Below the pieces are notes generated by a model, which did not search any database, was not told the DNA's origin, and saw nothing but the letters and a program-made list of their open reading frames with translations. The translations under genes and the position numbers were made by a program. Source: Phenylobacterium sp. J367 (lineage in GTDB: Bacteria > Pseudomonadota > Alphaproteobacteria > Caulobacterales > Caulobacteraceae). Taken from it: a DNA stretch of 64,000 nt. This document shows positions 9,120-17,562 of this stretch, in pieces. How positions within the stretch are numbered: position 1 is the first letter of the stretch; each line of letters starts with the position of its first letter. Location: assembly GCF_024699985.1 (NCBI RefSeq), contig NZ_JAJONA010000001.1, positions 434,001-498,000 on the forward strand. Direction: 5' to 3'.

Positions 9120-9670
9120 GCCGCCGCCCCGATCGGGAACCAGCCGCCGCCCGAGTTCAGGCCCAGCACGCCGTCCCGCGCCTCGGCCAGCTCCACCAGC
9201 TCGTAGAACACCGCCCGCGTGATCAAGGCCTCCAGCCCGCGCCGGACCTCGACATACGGGCGCGGCTCGCCGTCCGCGCCGGTCTCCACGCGGATCGGAT
9301 GCTCGGGCCCCGCCGTCACCTCGTCGCCGACGTTGGTGGTGAAGGTCAGCCCGCCGTCGCCGGCATCCACCCGCACCGCGACGAACGGCGCGTCCTCGAC
9401 GCTGATCTTCAGCCTCTCGGCCGGGGTCACCAGGTAGGTCCCGTCCGGGTCCTTGCGCAGGATGGTCGAGAACAGCCGCACCAGCGCCTCGCGCCCGATC
9501 ACCCCGCCCTCGTGGACCCAGCTCCCATCCTTCCGGATGACGATGTCGATCTCGCCCGAGTGCGCCGGATTCCACAGGTGCACCGGCGGCAGGCCACGCT
9601 TCGCGCCCTGCGCCCCGCCTGCGGCCTCGGCAACGCGGTCGAGCGCCTTCTGATCCCGGATGTCCGCCAT
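9116..9670 (-). CDS. DUF1285 family protein
   Basis: 184 aa beginning MADIRDQKALDRVAEAAGG. The block GLPPVHLWNPAHSGEIDIVI with DGSWVHEGGVIGREALVRLF is the DUF1285 signature as I know it, followed by YLVTPAERLKISVEDAPFVA. The family is soluble and of unknown role. First gene of a minus-strand chain (DUF1285, Nudix, DUF6111, cca, amidotransferase) in which most neighbours overlap by a few bases, so one transcript is likely. Intact. Confidence 0.8.
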   Translation of the reverse strand: MADIRDQKALDRVAEAAGGAQGAKRGLPPVHLWNPAHSGEIDIVIRKDGSWVHEGGVIGREALVRLFSTILRKDPDGTYLVTPAERLKISVEDAPFVAVRVDAGDGGLTFTTNVGDEVTAGPEHPIRVETGADGEPRPYVEVRRGLEALITRAVFYELVELAEARDGVLGLNSGGGWFPIGAAA

Positions 9671-9703
9671 CTCAGGCGAAGGTAGGCTTCGGCCGCAGGG
9701 GCC

Positions 9704-10216
9704 TCAAGCGCGGCTCATCGGGCCGGCCAGCGGCGCGGCGTCCGCGCGGAGCTTCAGCGCCTGCACCCGCGTCTGGTCCACCGGCCCCGGTAGCCTGATC
9801 GCCGCCGCATCGGCCGCCGTGAAGCCGAACCGCTGGAAGTAGGGCGCATCGCCCACCAGCACGACCCAGGCCTCCCCGGCCGCCTTCGCCGCGGCGCAGG
9901 CCTTCTCCACCAGCAGGCCGCCGACCCCGGCGCTCTGCTGGTCGGGATCGACCGCCAGCGGGCCCAGGAAGACCACCGTCTCCCCGCCCGCCTTCACCCG
10001 CCACATGCGCACCACGCCCACCAGGGTCTCGCCGTCGAAGGCGCAGAACGACAGCTCGGGCGCGAACTCGGCGATCTCGCGGACGCGCTCGGACACCTTC
10101 ACGAACCGGCCCGGCCCGAAGGCGCGGTCGAGCAGGCCCTCGATCCGGTCGGACCAGGCGAGCTGTTCGTTTTTCAGGGTGAGCGACGGCGGCGGGGGGC
10201 AGAAGTCGACGGACAT
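9704..10216 (-). CDS. GNAT family N-acetyltransferase
   Basis: 170 aa with the acetyl-CoA pyrophosphate-binding loop in LAVDPDQQSAGVGGLLVEKA (motif A, about residues 87-106) and the YFQRFGFTAADAAAIRLP block, typical of the YhbS-like branch. MSVDFCPPPPSLTLKNEQ is the N-terminus. It is 33 bp upstream of the DUF1285 gene on the same strand and may lead that transcript. The substrate amine is unknown. The 211-bp gap to the divergent MFS gene (10217-10427) should contain both promoters; I see no clear motif in it. Confidence 0.85.
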   Translation of the reverse strand: MSVDFCPPPPSLTLKNEQLAWSDRIEGLLDRAFGPGRFVKVSERVREIAEFAPELSFCAFDGETLVGVVRMWRVKAGGETVVFLGPLAVDPDQQSAGVGGLLVEKACAAAKAAGEAWVVLVGDAPYFQRFGFTAADAAAIRLPGPVDQTRVQALKLRADAAPLAGPMSRA

Positions 10217-10427
10217 TCAGGTCTCGATGTTGCGGAGGTGGCGACGACGCGGAGCCTCAAAGCGGCTTGCCGCGCACTTCGGTTGCGCGCTCAGGCGCAG
10301 CAGGTTCGTCGCACTCGCATCGGTCGGGACCTCGCCGTGACCTTCAGGAGCGGCGCAAATAGGACCCCGGCCCCCTCGCGTCAACGCCATTGCGGCGAAA
10401 GGCGGCGCAAGGCAGGGTCCGGCGCGC

Positions 10428-11684
10428 ATGTCGACCGAGACGCCGCTGGACCAGGTTCCCTCCGCTCGTGCGCTCCTCCGGGAGCGGGACTACCTGTTCT
10501 TCTGGGCCACCCGCTGGATGGGCAGCTTCGCCGCCCAGATCCAGTCGGTCGCCATGGGCTGGCACATGTACGTGCTGGCCCGCCACACGCGCTCGGTCGA
10601 GGAAAGCGCCCTGATGGTGGGCATGATCGGGCTGGCCGCCTTCCTGCCGGTCCTGCTGCTCACCCTGCCGGCCGGCGAGACCGCCGACCGTTACGACCGC
10701 AAGAAGGTCCTGCTGATCTGCTTCACGGGCGAGATCGCCTCGGTGCTGACGCTGGCCATCGCCGCCTGGCGCGGCACGGCCTCCGTGGGCCTGCTGCTGG
10801 TGGTCGCCGCCCTGTTCGGCGCGAGCCGCGCCTTCTTCGCCCCGGCCAACACGGCGCTCGGCCCCATGCTGGTTCCGCGCCCGCTCCTGCCCCGCGCCAT
10901 CGCCTGGAATTCGCTGGCCTGGCAGAGCGCCTCGATCGCCGGCCCCGCGGTCGGCGGCCTGCTGCTGATGGCGTCTCCGGCGCATGCCTACACGACCACC
11001 TTCTTCCTCTACCTTGGCGCCGTCGTCTGCGTGCTGGCGATCCGCAAGAACGCCAGGCCCGACGTCCAGCCCGGCTCGCGATGGCAGCTCATGAAGGAGG
11101 GCCTGGCCTACGTCTGGCGCCAGAAGATCGTCTTCGGCGCCATCAGCCTCGACCTCTTCGCCGTCCTGCTGGGCGGCGCGACCGCCCTGCTCCCGGTCTT
11201 CGCCCGCGACGTGCTGCACGTGGACGCCCAGGGCTTCGGCATCCTGCGCGCGGCGCCGGCGGTCGGCGCCACGGCCATCGCGCTGTGGCTCGCCGCCAAC
11301 CCGATCCGCCAGAAGGCCGGCGCCTACATGTTCGGCGGCGTCTTCCTGTTCGGCGCGGCCACCGTGGTCTTCGGCCTCTCGAAGTCGCTCTGGCTGTCGG
11401 TGGCGGCGCTGGCCGTGCTCGGCGGGGCGGACATGCTGAGCGTCTATGTCCGCCAGACGCTCGTCCAGCTCGTCACGCCCGACCACATGCGCGGCCGGGT
11501 GGCCGCCGTCTCCTCGGTGTTCATCGGCGCCTCCAACGAGCTCGGCGAGTTCGAGAGCGGCGTCGTCGCCCGCATCCTCGGCCCGGTCGGCGCGGCGGTG
11601 TTCGGCGGGGTCGGGGCCATGGCCGTCACCGGCCTCTGGGCAGTGCTGTTTCCTTCCTTGCGAAAGGCCGATCGCCTCGAATAG
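10428..11684 (+). CDS. MFS exporter, EntS/MFS_3-like
   Basis: 418 aa with about 12 transmembrane segments. The family-typical start DYLFFWATRWMGSFAAQIQS, the loop 2-3 motif AGETADRYDRKKVLL and the late motif VRQTLVQLVTPDHMRGRVAA place it in the MFS_3 group of exporters that includes the enterobactin exporter EntS and macrolide efflux pumps. The loop motif after helix 2 carries the usual D-R-x-x-R/K pattern. No siderophore or antibiotic genes lie nearby, so the cargo is unknown. The SDR gene follows 30 bp later with its own ribosome site. Confidence 0.88.
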   Translation: MSTETPLDQVPSARALLRERDYLFFWATRWMGSFAAQIQSVAMGWHMYVLARHTRSVEESALMVGMIGLAAFLPVLLLTLPAGETADRYDRKKVLLICFTGEIASVLTLAIAAWRGTASVGLLLVVAALFGASRAFFAPANTALGPMLVPRPLLPRAIAWNSLAWQSASIAGPAVGGLLLMASPAHAYTTTFFLYLGAVVCVLAIRKNARPDVQPGSRWQLMKEGLAYVWRQKIVFGAISLDLFAVLLGGATALLPVFARDVLHVDAQGFGILRAAPAVGATAIALWLAANPIRQKAGAYMFGGVFLFGAATVVFGLSKSLWLSVAALAVLGGADMLSVYVRQTLVQLVTPDHMRGRVAAVSSVFIGASNELGEFESGVVARILGPVGAAVFGGVGAMAVTGLWAVLFPSLRKADRLE

Positions 11685-11714
11685 CGTTCGGCCATTCATT
11701 TGGGAGATAACGTT

Positions 11715-12647
11715 ATGGGCGCATTGGAAGGGAAGGTTGTCCTCGTCACGGGCGGCGGCAACGGCATCGGGCGCGACTGCGCGCTGATCGCGGCGCAGGA
11801 AGGCGCCAAGGTGGTCGTCAACGACCTCGGCGGCGGGCTCAAGGGTGAGGACGAGGGCTCCGCGGGTCCGGCCGAGAAGGTCGCCCAGGAGATCCGCGCG
11901 GCCGGCGGCGAGGCCGTCTCCAACTCCGACAGCGTCACCAGCCTGAAGGCGGTGGAAGGCATGGTCGAGCAGGCGCGCGACACCTTCGGCGGCCTGCACG
12001 CGGTGATCAATCCGGCCGGCATCCTGCGCGACGTGATGTTCCACAAGATGAGCGAGGACGACTGGGACCGGGTCATCGACGTCCACATGCGCGGCTCGTT
12101 CAACGTGGCGCGCGCGACCATCGAGCTGTTCCGCGAGCAGAACGACGGCTCCTACATGTTCTACACCTCCACCTCGGGGCTGTTCGGCAACATCGGCCAG
12201 GCCAACTACGGCGCGGCCAAGATGGGGATCGCCGGCCTCTCGCGGATCATCGCCATGGAGGGCGCCCGCAACAACGTGCGCTCCAACTGCATCGCGCCGG
12301 TCGCCTGGACCCGCATGACCCAGTCGGTGCCGATCAAGGACGAGGCCCAGGCCGCGCGCCGCGCCGTGATGGCCGAGAAGATCCGCCCCGACCAGCCGGC
12401 CCGCTTCTCCGTGGCGCTGGCGTCGGACCAGGCCAAGCACGTCACCGGCCAGATCTTCGGGGTCTCGGGCGAGAACATCATCCTCTACTCCCAGCCCCGG
12501 CCGATCGAGACCTGCACCAAGCCGGAGGGCGAAAGCTGGACGGTGGAGAGCATCCTCAAGGAAGCCGTCCCGCAGATGGCGCCGAAGTTCTACGACCTGA
12601 ACCGCGCCCCGCCCTCGGCCCAGCCGAAGCAGGCGCAACCGGCCTGA
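11715..12647 (+). CDS. Short-chain dehydrogenase, multifunctional beta-oxidation (HSD17B4-like) type
   Basis: 310 aa. The start at 11715 is preceded by GGGAG at 11702-11706. The cofactor loop is VTGGGNGIGRDCALIAAQEG, the active-site serines are in TSTSGLFGNIGQ and the catalytic Tyr/Lys in NYGAAKMGIAGL. The sequence VVNDLGGGLKGEDEG is typical of the 3-hydroxyacyl-CoA dehydrogenase domain of peroxisomal multifunctional enzyme type 2 and of its bacterial single-domain relatives. A role in fatty-acid or steroid side-chain oxidation is inferred; the SDR/enoyl-CoA hydratase pair at 13993-15659 fits the same theme. The gene ends next to a palindromic repeat. Confidence 0.85.
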   Translation: MGALEGKVVLVTGGGNGIGRDCALIAAQEGAKVVVNDLGGGLKGEDEGSAGPAEKVAQEIRAAGGEAVSNSDSVTSLKAVEGMVEQARDTFGGLHAVINPAGILRDVMFHKMSEDDWDRVIDVHMRGSFNVARATIELFREQNDGSYMFYTSTSGLFGNIGQANYGAAKMGIAGLSRIIAMEGARNNVRSNCIAPVAWTRMTQSVPIKDEAQAARRAVMAEKIRPDQPARFSVALASDQAKHVTGQIFGVSGENIILYSQPRPIETCTKPEGESWTVESILKEAVPQMAPKFYDLNRAPPSAQPKQAQPA

Positions 12648-12659
12648 GCCGCCGCCCAT

Positions 12660-12832
12660 CCCTCCCCTCCAGGGGAGGGTGGACGGGGCGAAGCCCCGCC
12701 GGGTGGGGGAGTCAGGTTCAGGCTCCGCTTAGGTCGGAAGGGGCGCCCTTCCGGCCCGCACGGAGCCCGGTCGCGGCTTCCCCACCCTGCTCGCTTCGCG
12801 CGCTGTCCCTCCCCTGAAGGGGGAGGGATCAC
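12660..12832. repeat. GGGAGGG-type palindromic repeat cluster
   Basis: Two CCTCCCC/GGGGAGG hairpins (12661-12678 and 12807-12827) bracket GC-rich filler with smaller hairpins. The right hairpin runs into the stop codon of the GNAT gene (tca at 12829-12831). Relatives occur at 46540-46565 and 49730-49909. It separates convergent genes and may act as a terminator. Confidence 0.7.
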
Positions 12833-13443
12833 AGCCGATGCCGCTGCCGCCACTCGTCGCGGGTCATCTCCCAGTAGACGCTGGCCCGCGTCGTGCCGTC
12901 GGGCTTCACCACATCGCGCTCGCCCATCCGGCGGAAGCCGGCCGCGTCGATGCCCTTCTGCGAGCGGACGTTGTCCAGCGCCGCGGTCAGGCACATCAGC
13001 CGCACGCCCAGGGTCTCGAAGATCCAGCCGAAGGTGTGCGCCATGCCGCGGCCGCCCTGCCCCTGGTTCTGCAGATCCGCGCGGATCGCGCCCGCCAGCT
13101 CGGCGGCCGACCGCTCGGGCCAGACCTCGATGTGGGAGTAGCCGGCGACCTTGCCGTGGTCGTCCAGGGTCACGAACAGCAGCGCCTCGCCGGCCAGCCG
13201 CCGGGCCTGGTTCTCGGTCACCCAGCGGGTGACGCTGTCCGCGGTGATCGGGCGCGGCAGGTCGTAGATCGGCCCCGACACCCGCTCGTCGGCCAGGAGC
13301 TCGACCAGCCCCGGCACATGCTTCAGCTCGGCATGCGCCCGGCCCATCCCCAGGCTCGCGGGATCGGCATGGCGCACGGCGTCGCGGATGGCTTCCGCCT
13401 CCTCGTGGGAGGCGTGGATCACGGTCTTCGGCGGCGCGCTCAC
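12829..13443 (-). CDS. GNAT family N-acetyltransferase
   Basis: 204 aa starting at a GTG (13443) that overlaps the stop of the preceding acetyltransferase by 4 bp (GTGA). The order of features fits a GNAT domain: AVRHADPASLGMGRAHAELK, LLFVTLDDHGKVAGYSHIEV (beta 2-4), RADLQNQGQGGRGMAHTFGW (acetyl-CoA loop with the Q/R-x-x-G-x-G/A pattern) and LTAALDNVRSQKGIDAAGFR. It resembles the RimJ/RimL-type group, so a protein or antibiotic substrate is possible, but nothing here decides it. Its stop codon lies in the edge of the repeat at 12660-12832. Confidence 0.75.
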   Translation of the reverse strand: MSAPPKTVIHASHEEAEAIRDAVRHADPASLGMGRAHAELKHVPGLVELLADERVSGPIYDLPRPITADSVTRWVTENQARRLAGEALLFVTLDDHGKVAGYSHIEVWPERSAAELAGAIRADLQNQGQGGRGMAHTFGWIFETLGVRLMCLTAALDNVRSQKGIDAAGFRRMGERDVVKPDGTTRASVYWEMTRDEWRQRHRL

Positions 13444-13931
13444 TCGACCAGCTCTTCGCCGGCGAGGCGCAGGAGCGCCTCCCCGTCGAGGCGTCGCGTG
13501 ATCCAGTCGGTCTTCGCGCTGGCGCCCAGGCTGTCGTAGAAGGCGATGGAGGGCGCGTTCCAGTCGAGCACCGCCCACTCCAGCCGGCCGAGGTCGGCCT
13601 CCACGCATCGCTGCGCCAGCCGGCGCAGCAGCGCCTTGCCGGCCCCGAGCCCGCGGGCGTCCGGCTTCACGAACAGGTCCTCGAGGTAGATCCCCGCCCG
13701 GCCCCGGAAGGTCGAGTAGTTGTAGAACCACAGCGCGAAGCCCACCGGCCGCCCATCGGCCTCGGCGATGTCGCAGAACGCCCGCGGGTTCTCGCCGAAC
13801 AGGTCGCGGCGGATGTCGGCCTCGGTGGCCTCCACCTCGTGCAGCAGCCGCTCATAGTCCGCCAGGTCGCGGATGAACTGGACGATGGTCGGAACGTCCG
13901 AGACCGTCGCCACCCGGATCGTCACGCTCAT
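13440..13931 (-). CDS. GNAT family N-acetyltransferase, SAT1/thialysine-type
   Basis: 163 aa: MSVTIRVATVSDVPTIVQFI opens the fold, LEDLFVKPDARGLGAGKALL is the acetyl-CoA loop (about residues 83-102) and LEWAVLDWNAPSIAFYDSLG is the C-terminal block. These are the signatures of the diamine/thialysine acetyltransferase branch related to spermidine/spermine acetyltransferase. The ATG at 13931 is supplied by the end of the 67-bp palindromic element at 13929-13995, in the context AGGATG, so the ribosome site is inside the repeat. It overlaps the following GNAT gene. Confidence 0.85.
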   Translation of the reverse strand: MSVTIRVATVSDVPTIVQFIRDLADYERLLHEVEATEADIRRDLFGENPRAFCDIAEADGRPVGFALWFYNYSTFRGRAGIYLEDLFVKPDARGLGAGKALLRRLAQRCVEADLGRLEWAVLDWNAPSIAFYDSLGASAKTDWITRRLDGEALLRLAGEELVE

Positions 13932-13995
13932 CCTGCTTCGCTCCCTGCGGAGCTTCGCAGGACCCGTCCTCCGAAGCCTTGGCGAAGGAGGATCA
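13929..13995 (-). repeat. 67-bp junction palindromic element, copy 1
   Basis: On the minus strand it begins TGATCCTCCTTCGCC and ends GCGAAGCAGGATG. The first TGA is the stop codon of the SDR gene (13993-13995) and the last ATG is the start codon of the GNAT gene (13929-13931). It contains two nested hairpins around GAAGCTCCGC. Copy 2 at 39863-39929 has the same length and differs at about 9 of 67 positions. Confidence 0.85.
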
Positions 13996-14871
13996 TGCGG
14001 ATTCCTTGGCCGGCGCCAGGCTGACGCCCGGCGGCGGCGGCATCTGCTCGGGCACGAAGAAGTCCGGCATCAGGGGCTCGCTGGGATCCACCCGGTACTT
14101 GTCGAAGTCCCGCTCACCCTCGTCGTAGAGGAAGGTGTCGTCGATCAGGAAGTTGCCCGAGAAGCTGCGGGCGTCCTTGTTGAACACCGCATAGGCCGCG
14201 TCCGCCATGATCTCGGGCGTCCGACAGCGGCGCATCCCCTCCTCGCCGGCCAGGGCGTTCCTGATCGCCGCCGTGGCGATCCCGGTCCGGGGCCAGAGCG
14301 CGTTGAAGGCGATGCCGTCGGCCTTGAACTCCTCGGCCATGCCCAGCACGCACATGCTCATGCCGAACTTGGCCATGGTGTAGGCCACGTGCGGCCCGAA
14401 CCACTTGGGCGACATGTCCAGTGGCGGCGACAGGTTCAGCACGTGCGGGTTGGCGCTGCGCTTCAGGTGCGGGATGCAGGCCCGCGAGGTGACATAGGTC
14501 CCCCGCGTGTTGATCTGGTGCATCAGGTCGTAGCGCTTCATGTCGGTCTGAAGCGTGCCGGTGAGCTGGATGGCGCTGGCGTTGTTCACGCAGATGTCGA
14601 GACCGCCGAATTGGCCGACCGTCTGCTCGACCGCCGCCTGCACGCTGGCCTCGTCGCGCACGTCGACGACCAGCGGCAGGGCCTTGCCGCCCGCCGCCTC
14701 GATCTCCTCGGCGGCGGTGTAGATCGTGCCCTCCAGCTTCGGATGCGGCTCGGCGGTCTTGGCGGCGATGGCGATGTTGGCCCCGTCGCGGGCGGCGCGC
14801 AGCGCGATCGCCAGCCCGATGCCGCGGCTGGCGCCGGTGACGAACAGGGTCTTGCCGGCGAGGCTCATCAC
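13993..14871 (-). CDS. SDR family oxidoreductase, HSDL2-like
   Basis: 292 aa. NAD(P) loop VTGASRGIGLAIALRAARDG, NNAS motif (ICVNNASAIQL), serine in HVLNLSPPLDM and catalytic YTMAKFGMSMCV. The active-site Ser-Pro-Pro arrangement and the segment FNALWPRTGIATAAI are those of hydroxysteroid dehydrogenase-like 2 proteins, linked to fatty-acid or sterol metabolism. It is translationally coupled to the enoyl-CoA hydratase upstream (4-bp ATGA overlap). Its C-terminal stop codon is part of the 67-bp repeat. Substrate unknown. Confidence 0.88.
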   Translation of the reverse strand: MMSLAGKTLFVTGASRGIGLAIALRAARDGANIAIAAKTAEPHPKLEGTIYTAAEEIEAAGGKALPLVVDVRDEASVQAAVEQTVGQFGGLDICVNNASAIQLTGTLQTDMKRYDLMHQINTRGTYVTSRACIPHLKRSANPHVLNLSPPLDMSPKWFGPHVAYTMAKFGMSMCVLGMAEEFKADGIAFNALWPRTGIATAAIRNALAGEEGMRRCRTPEIMADAAYAVFNKDARSFSGNFLIDDTFLYDEGERDFDKYRVDPSEPLMPDFFVPEQMPPPPGVSLAPAKESA

Positions 14872-15659
14872 GCGGGCTCCCGGAGCTTCTTGAAGTCCGG
14901 CGCCCGCTTCTCGGCGAAGGCCGCGAAGGCTTCCGCCGCCTCCGGCGTCTTGAGCTGGGCGGCGAACAGCCGGCCCTCCTCGGCGTAGCGCGCCTTGATC
15001 GGCTCGGCGGGCCGGCGCATCAGCGCCTTGGTCGCCGCCACGGCCGCCGGCGCCCGGGCCGCCACCGCCTCGGCCGCCGCCCGCGCCTTCGCGCGCAGCT
15101 CGCCGTTCGGCACGACCGCATTGGCGATGCCCCAGGCCTCGGCCTTCTTCGCGTCCACCGCCTCGCCCAGCACGAACATGGCGAAGGCGCGGGCGTGCCC
15201 GATCCGGGCCGGCAGCAGCATGGACGACGCCGCCTCCGGCACCAGGGCCAGGTTCACGAACGGGGTGGTCAAGAGCGCGTCCTCGGCCACGAAGACCAGG
15301 TCGCAGTGCATCAGCATGGTCACGCCCACGCCGACGGCCCGGCCGTTCACCGCCGCCACGATCGGGGTCTTGGCCCGCTCCAGCGCATTCAGCAGCGGAT
15401 TGCCGCCTTCCCGCGCCTGGTTGGCGTCGCCGTCGCCCCGGTTCACGGCGGCGAAGTCGGCCAGGTCGTTGCCGGCGGTGAACATGTCGCCCTCGGCCTG
15501 GATCAGCACGCAGGCGATCGCCGGCTCGGCGTCGGCCCGGTCGATGCCGTCGGCCAGCGCCTGGTACATGGCCCGCGTCAGCGCGTTCTTCTTCTCCGGT
15601 CGGTTGAGCGTCAGCGTCAGGACTCCGCCCGACAGCTCGGCGCGCACATGCTCGGTCAT
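14868..15659 (-). CDS. Enoyl-CoA hydratase/isomerase family protein
   Basis: 263 aa of the crotonase fold. LTLNRPEKKNALTRAMYQAL is the usual N-terminal block and AVNGRAVGVGVTMLMHCDLV holds the first oxyanion-hole glycine region. The catalytic positions differ from canonical EchA: LVPEAASSMLLPARIG has Glu in the second acid position, as in isomerase-type (ECI/PaaG-like) members. It starts a two-gene transcript with the HSDL2-like SDR. Hydration or double-bond isomerisation of an acyl-CoA is inferred from the family. Confidence 0.88.
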   Translation of the reverse strand: MTEHVRAELSGGVLTLTLNRPEKKNALTRAMYQALADGIDRADAEPAIACVLIQAEGDMFTAGNDLADFAAVNRGDGDANQAREGGNPLLNALERAKTPIVAAVNGRAVGVGVTMLMHCDLVFVAEDALLTTPFVNLALVPEAASSMLLPARIGHARAFAMFVLGEAVDAKKAEAWGIANAVVPNGELRAKARAAAEAVAARAPAAVAATKALMRRPAEPIKARYAEEGRLFAAQLKTPEAAEAFAAFAEKRAPDFKKLREPA

Positions 15660-15732
15660 CGCGGACCTCCCTTGAACTTACATCGTCAAGCTTAGCGCCT
15701 CGGTTGACACCTGGGCCAGTGACTTCGCGACC

Positions 15733-15865
15733 GTCATCCTAGGCCTTGTGCCTAGGATCCCTCTTGCCGCTGCAGGGCTCCGCAGAACGCGCCCGGGGAC
15801 CAAGCTCGTCCTGTCAGGCTCCGCGCTGTCGAGACAGGGATCCTAGGCACAAGGCCTAGGATGAC
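15733..15865. repeat. 133-bp element with 30-bp perfect terminal inverted repeats
   Basis: The left arm at 15733-15762 (GTCATCCTAGGCCTTGTGCC...) is exactly inverted at 15836-15865. Each arm also forms its own hairpin around ATCCTAGG/CCTAGGAT. The 73-bp core has CTGTCAGGCTCCG and no ORF. It fills the gap between the enoyl-CoA hydratase start and the MBL gene stop. It resembles a MITE or REP-type unit. Confidence 0.85.
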
Positions 15866-15878
15866 GTCTGAGACGCTG

Positions 15879-17002
15879 TCACGCCGGGGTGCGGTACCAG
15901 TCGACGCCCTCGGCGTCGCGCTCGCGCACCGCCTGGCCCCGGGCCACGAGGTAGTTCAGGTGCGCCAGGCTCTCGCCGGTGGCCAGCCCCAGCAGGCCCG
16001 CGTCGATCCGGCGCCGGAACAGCACCGAGAACACGTCCACCGCCCGCTTCGGCTCGGCCAGCTCCTGATGAAGGCGCGCCAGGCCGCGCTCATGGCCCTG
16101 CACCAGGTGGTCGATGCGGGCGTGCAGGCCGCGGAACGGGTCGTTGTGGGCCGGCAGCACCAGGACGTCGTCCGGCACCCGGGCCTTGATCCCCTTCAGC
16201 GAGCCCATCCAGTCGGCCAGCGGGTCGCCGTCCGGCTCGGTGGGGAAGACCGCCACGTTGGACGAGATCTTCGGCAGCACCTGGTCGCCGGAGATCAGCA
16301 GCTTCAGCTCGGGGCACCAGAGGCAGGCGTGCTCGGGGCTGTGGCCCGAGCCCACCACGACCCGCCAGTCGTGGGCGCCGATCCGCACCGTGTCGCCGTC
16401 CGACAGGCGGTGAAAGCTGTCCGGCAGGGCGTGCAGGCCCCGCCCGAAGCCGCCGAACTTGGAGCGGTAGGTCTCCAGCGCGTCCTCGTCCCAGCCGGCG
16501 GCCTTGTAGAAAGTCATGGCGTCGGCCGGCGCCTCGCGCCCGCTGTCGGCCGCCAGCGTCCGGCAGGTCAGGAACTCGAGCCTCGTGATCCACATCCGGC
16601 ACTGGAACTTGCGCGTCAGCCAGCCGGCCATGCCGATGTGGTCGGGGTGCATGTGGGTGACGAACACCCGCGTCACCGGCTTGCCTTCCAGCGGGCCCTT
16701 CAGCGCCGCGCGCCAGGCGTTGGCGGTGTCCGGCCCGGCGATGCCGGTGTCGACGATGGCCCAGCCCCGAACCCCTTCAGGACTCACGTCTTCGATCGCC
16801 CAGACGTTGATAAAGGCCAGCGCCCCGCCCAGCGGCATGCGCAGCCACTTGACCCCGGCGCGATGTCGATCGCCTCCCCGGGGCCGGGCGCCTGCTCGAA
16901 CGGATAGGTCAGCTTCGGCCGGTGCGGCTCAGCCCCCGCCTCGCTGGCGACCGTTTCCTCGATCCCGTCCCGCACATCCCTACTCCCGTACTCGGGCGCC
17001 AT
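15879..17002 (-). CDS. MBL-fold metallo-hydrolase (one frameshift)
   Basis: The zinc motif THMHPDHIGMAG (H-x-H-x-D-H) is near residue 115; later ligands are GSGHSPEHACLW and LISGDQVLPKISSN, with a C-terminal DDVLVLPAHNDPFRG. Long C-terminal helices follow, as in the LACTB2/SoxH-like group. One G is missing from a four-G run at 16853-16856; adding it joins the first 48 residues (MAPEYGSRDVRDGIEETVAS...) to WLRMPLGGALAFINVWAIED and gives 374 aa. The stop is 14 bp from the repeat at 15733-15865. The substrate is unknown. Confidence 0.87.
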
Positions 17003-17051
17003 TGTCGGCCGATGCCGCGACGGGATGCAACGCCGTTTGGCCTTTCCCGAC

Positions 17052-17513
17052 CTACCCCGTGCAGCGGAGAGGGATAGGGCTTGCCTCAGCCCCCGACGCC
17101 TTGCGCCGGTCGAACACGAAGCCGCCCTCGCCGTGCTTGCCCAGGCTGGTCCACTCGCCCTCGCCGGCCTTGTGCACGAACTGCTCGGCGACCAGCCAGG
17201 CCTTCACGGGCCTAAGGCACGCCAGGCACCCGCCGATCATCGCCGGGATGACGAGCGCGATCTGGGCCCAGACCGGCGGCTTGGCGACCACCGCCCACCA
17301 CGCCCAGAGGCCGGTGACCACCACGCCCACCGCCGTCATGACGAAGAACGCCGGGCCGTCCGCCGGATCGGCGAAGGCGAAGCTCTGGCCGCACGCCTCG
17401 CAGGCGGGCGCGATGCGCAGGAAACCCGAGAACAGCTTGCCCTGGCCGCAGCGGGGGCAGCGGCAGGTCAGGCCCGCCCGGAGGGTGGAAGGCGCGTTGA
17501 AGGATTGGGTCAT
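17052..17513 (-). CDS. DUF983 family zinc-ribbon membrane protein
   Basis: 153 aa from the ATG at 17513. CRCPRCGQGKLFSGFLRIAP with CEACGQSF is the two-knuckle zinc ribbon at the N-terminus, followed by two transmembrane helices (FVMTAVGVVVTGLWAWWAVV and IALVIPAMIGGCLACL), the pattern of DUF983. An earlier ATG at 17573 is open but crosses the divergent MocR promoter, so it was rejected. Role unknown; the family is often near haem-copper oxidase genes, but not here. Confidence 0.85.
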   Translation of the reverse strand: MTQSFNAPSTLRAGLTCRCPRCGQGKLFSGFLRIAPACEACGQSFAFADPADGPAFFVMTAVGVVVTGLWAWWAVVAKPPVWAQIALVIPAMIGGCLACLRPVKAWLVAEQFVHKAGEGEWTSLGKHGEGGFVFDRRKASGAEASPIPLRCTG

Positions 17514-17540
17514 GGGTCCCGACAATCCGGCTTGTGATCC

Positions 17541-17562
17541 ATACAATCTGCGCATAATGTAT
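17541..17562. promoter_or_regulatory. Putative MocR operator/promoter
   Basis: ATACA and TGTAT arms flank AT-rich sequence in a GC-rich genome (17541-17562), and a TTGTGA (17532-17537) with 17-bp spacing to TAATGT (17555-17560) may be the promoter. It sits between the divergent DUF983 and MocR starts and overlaps the first MocR ATG, which suits autoregulation. Confidence 0.4.

Noticed and set aside
10217..10427. Small minus-strand ORF in the GNAT-MFS gap
   Set aside because: No ribosome site, composition like shadow frames, and the space is needed for two divergent promoters.
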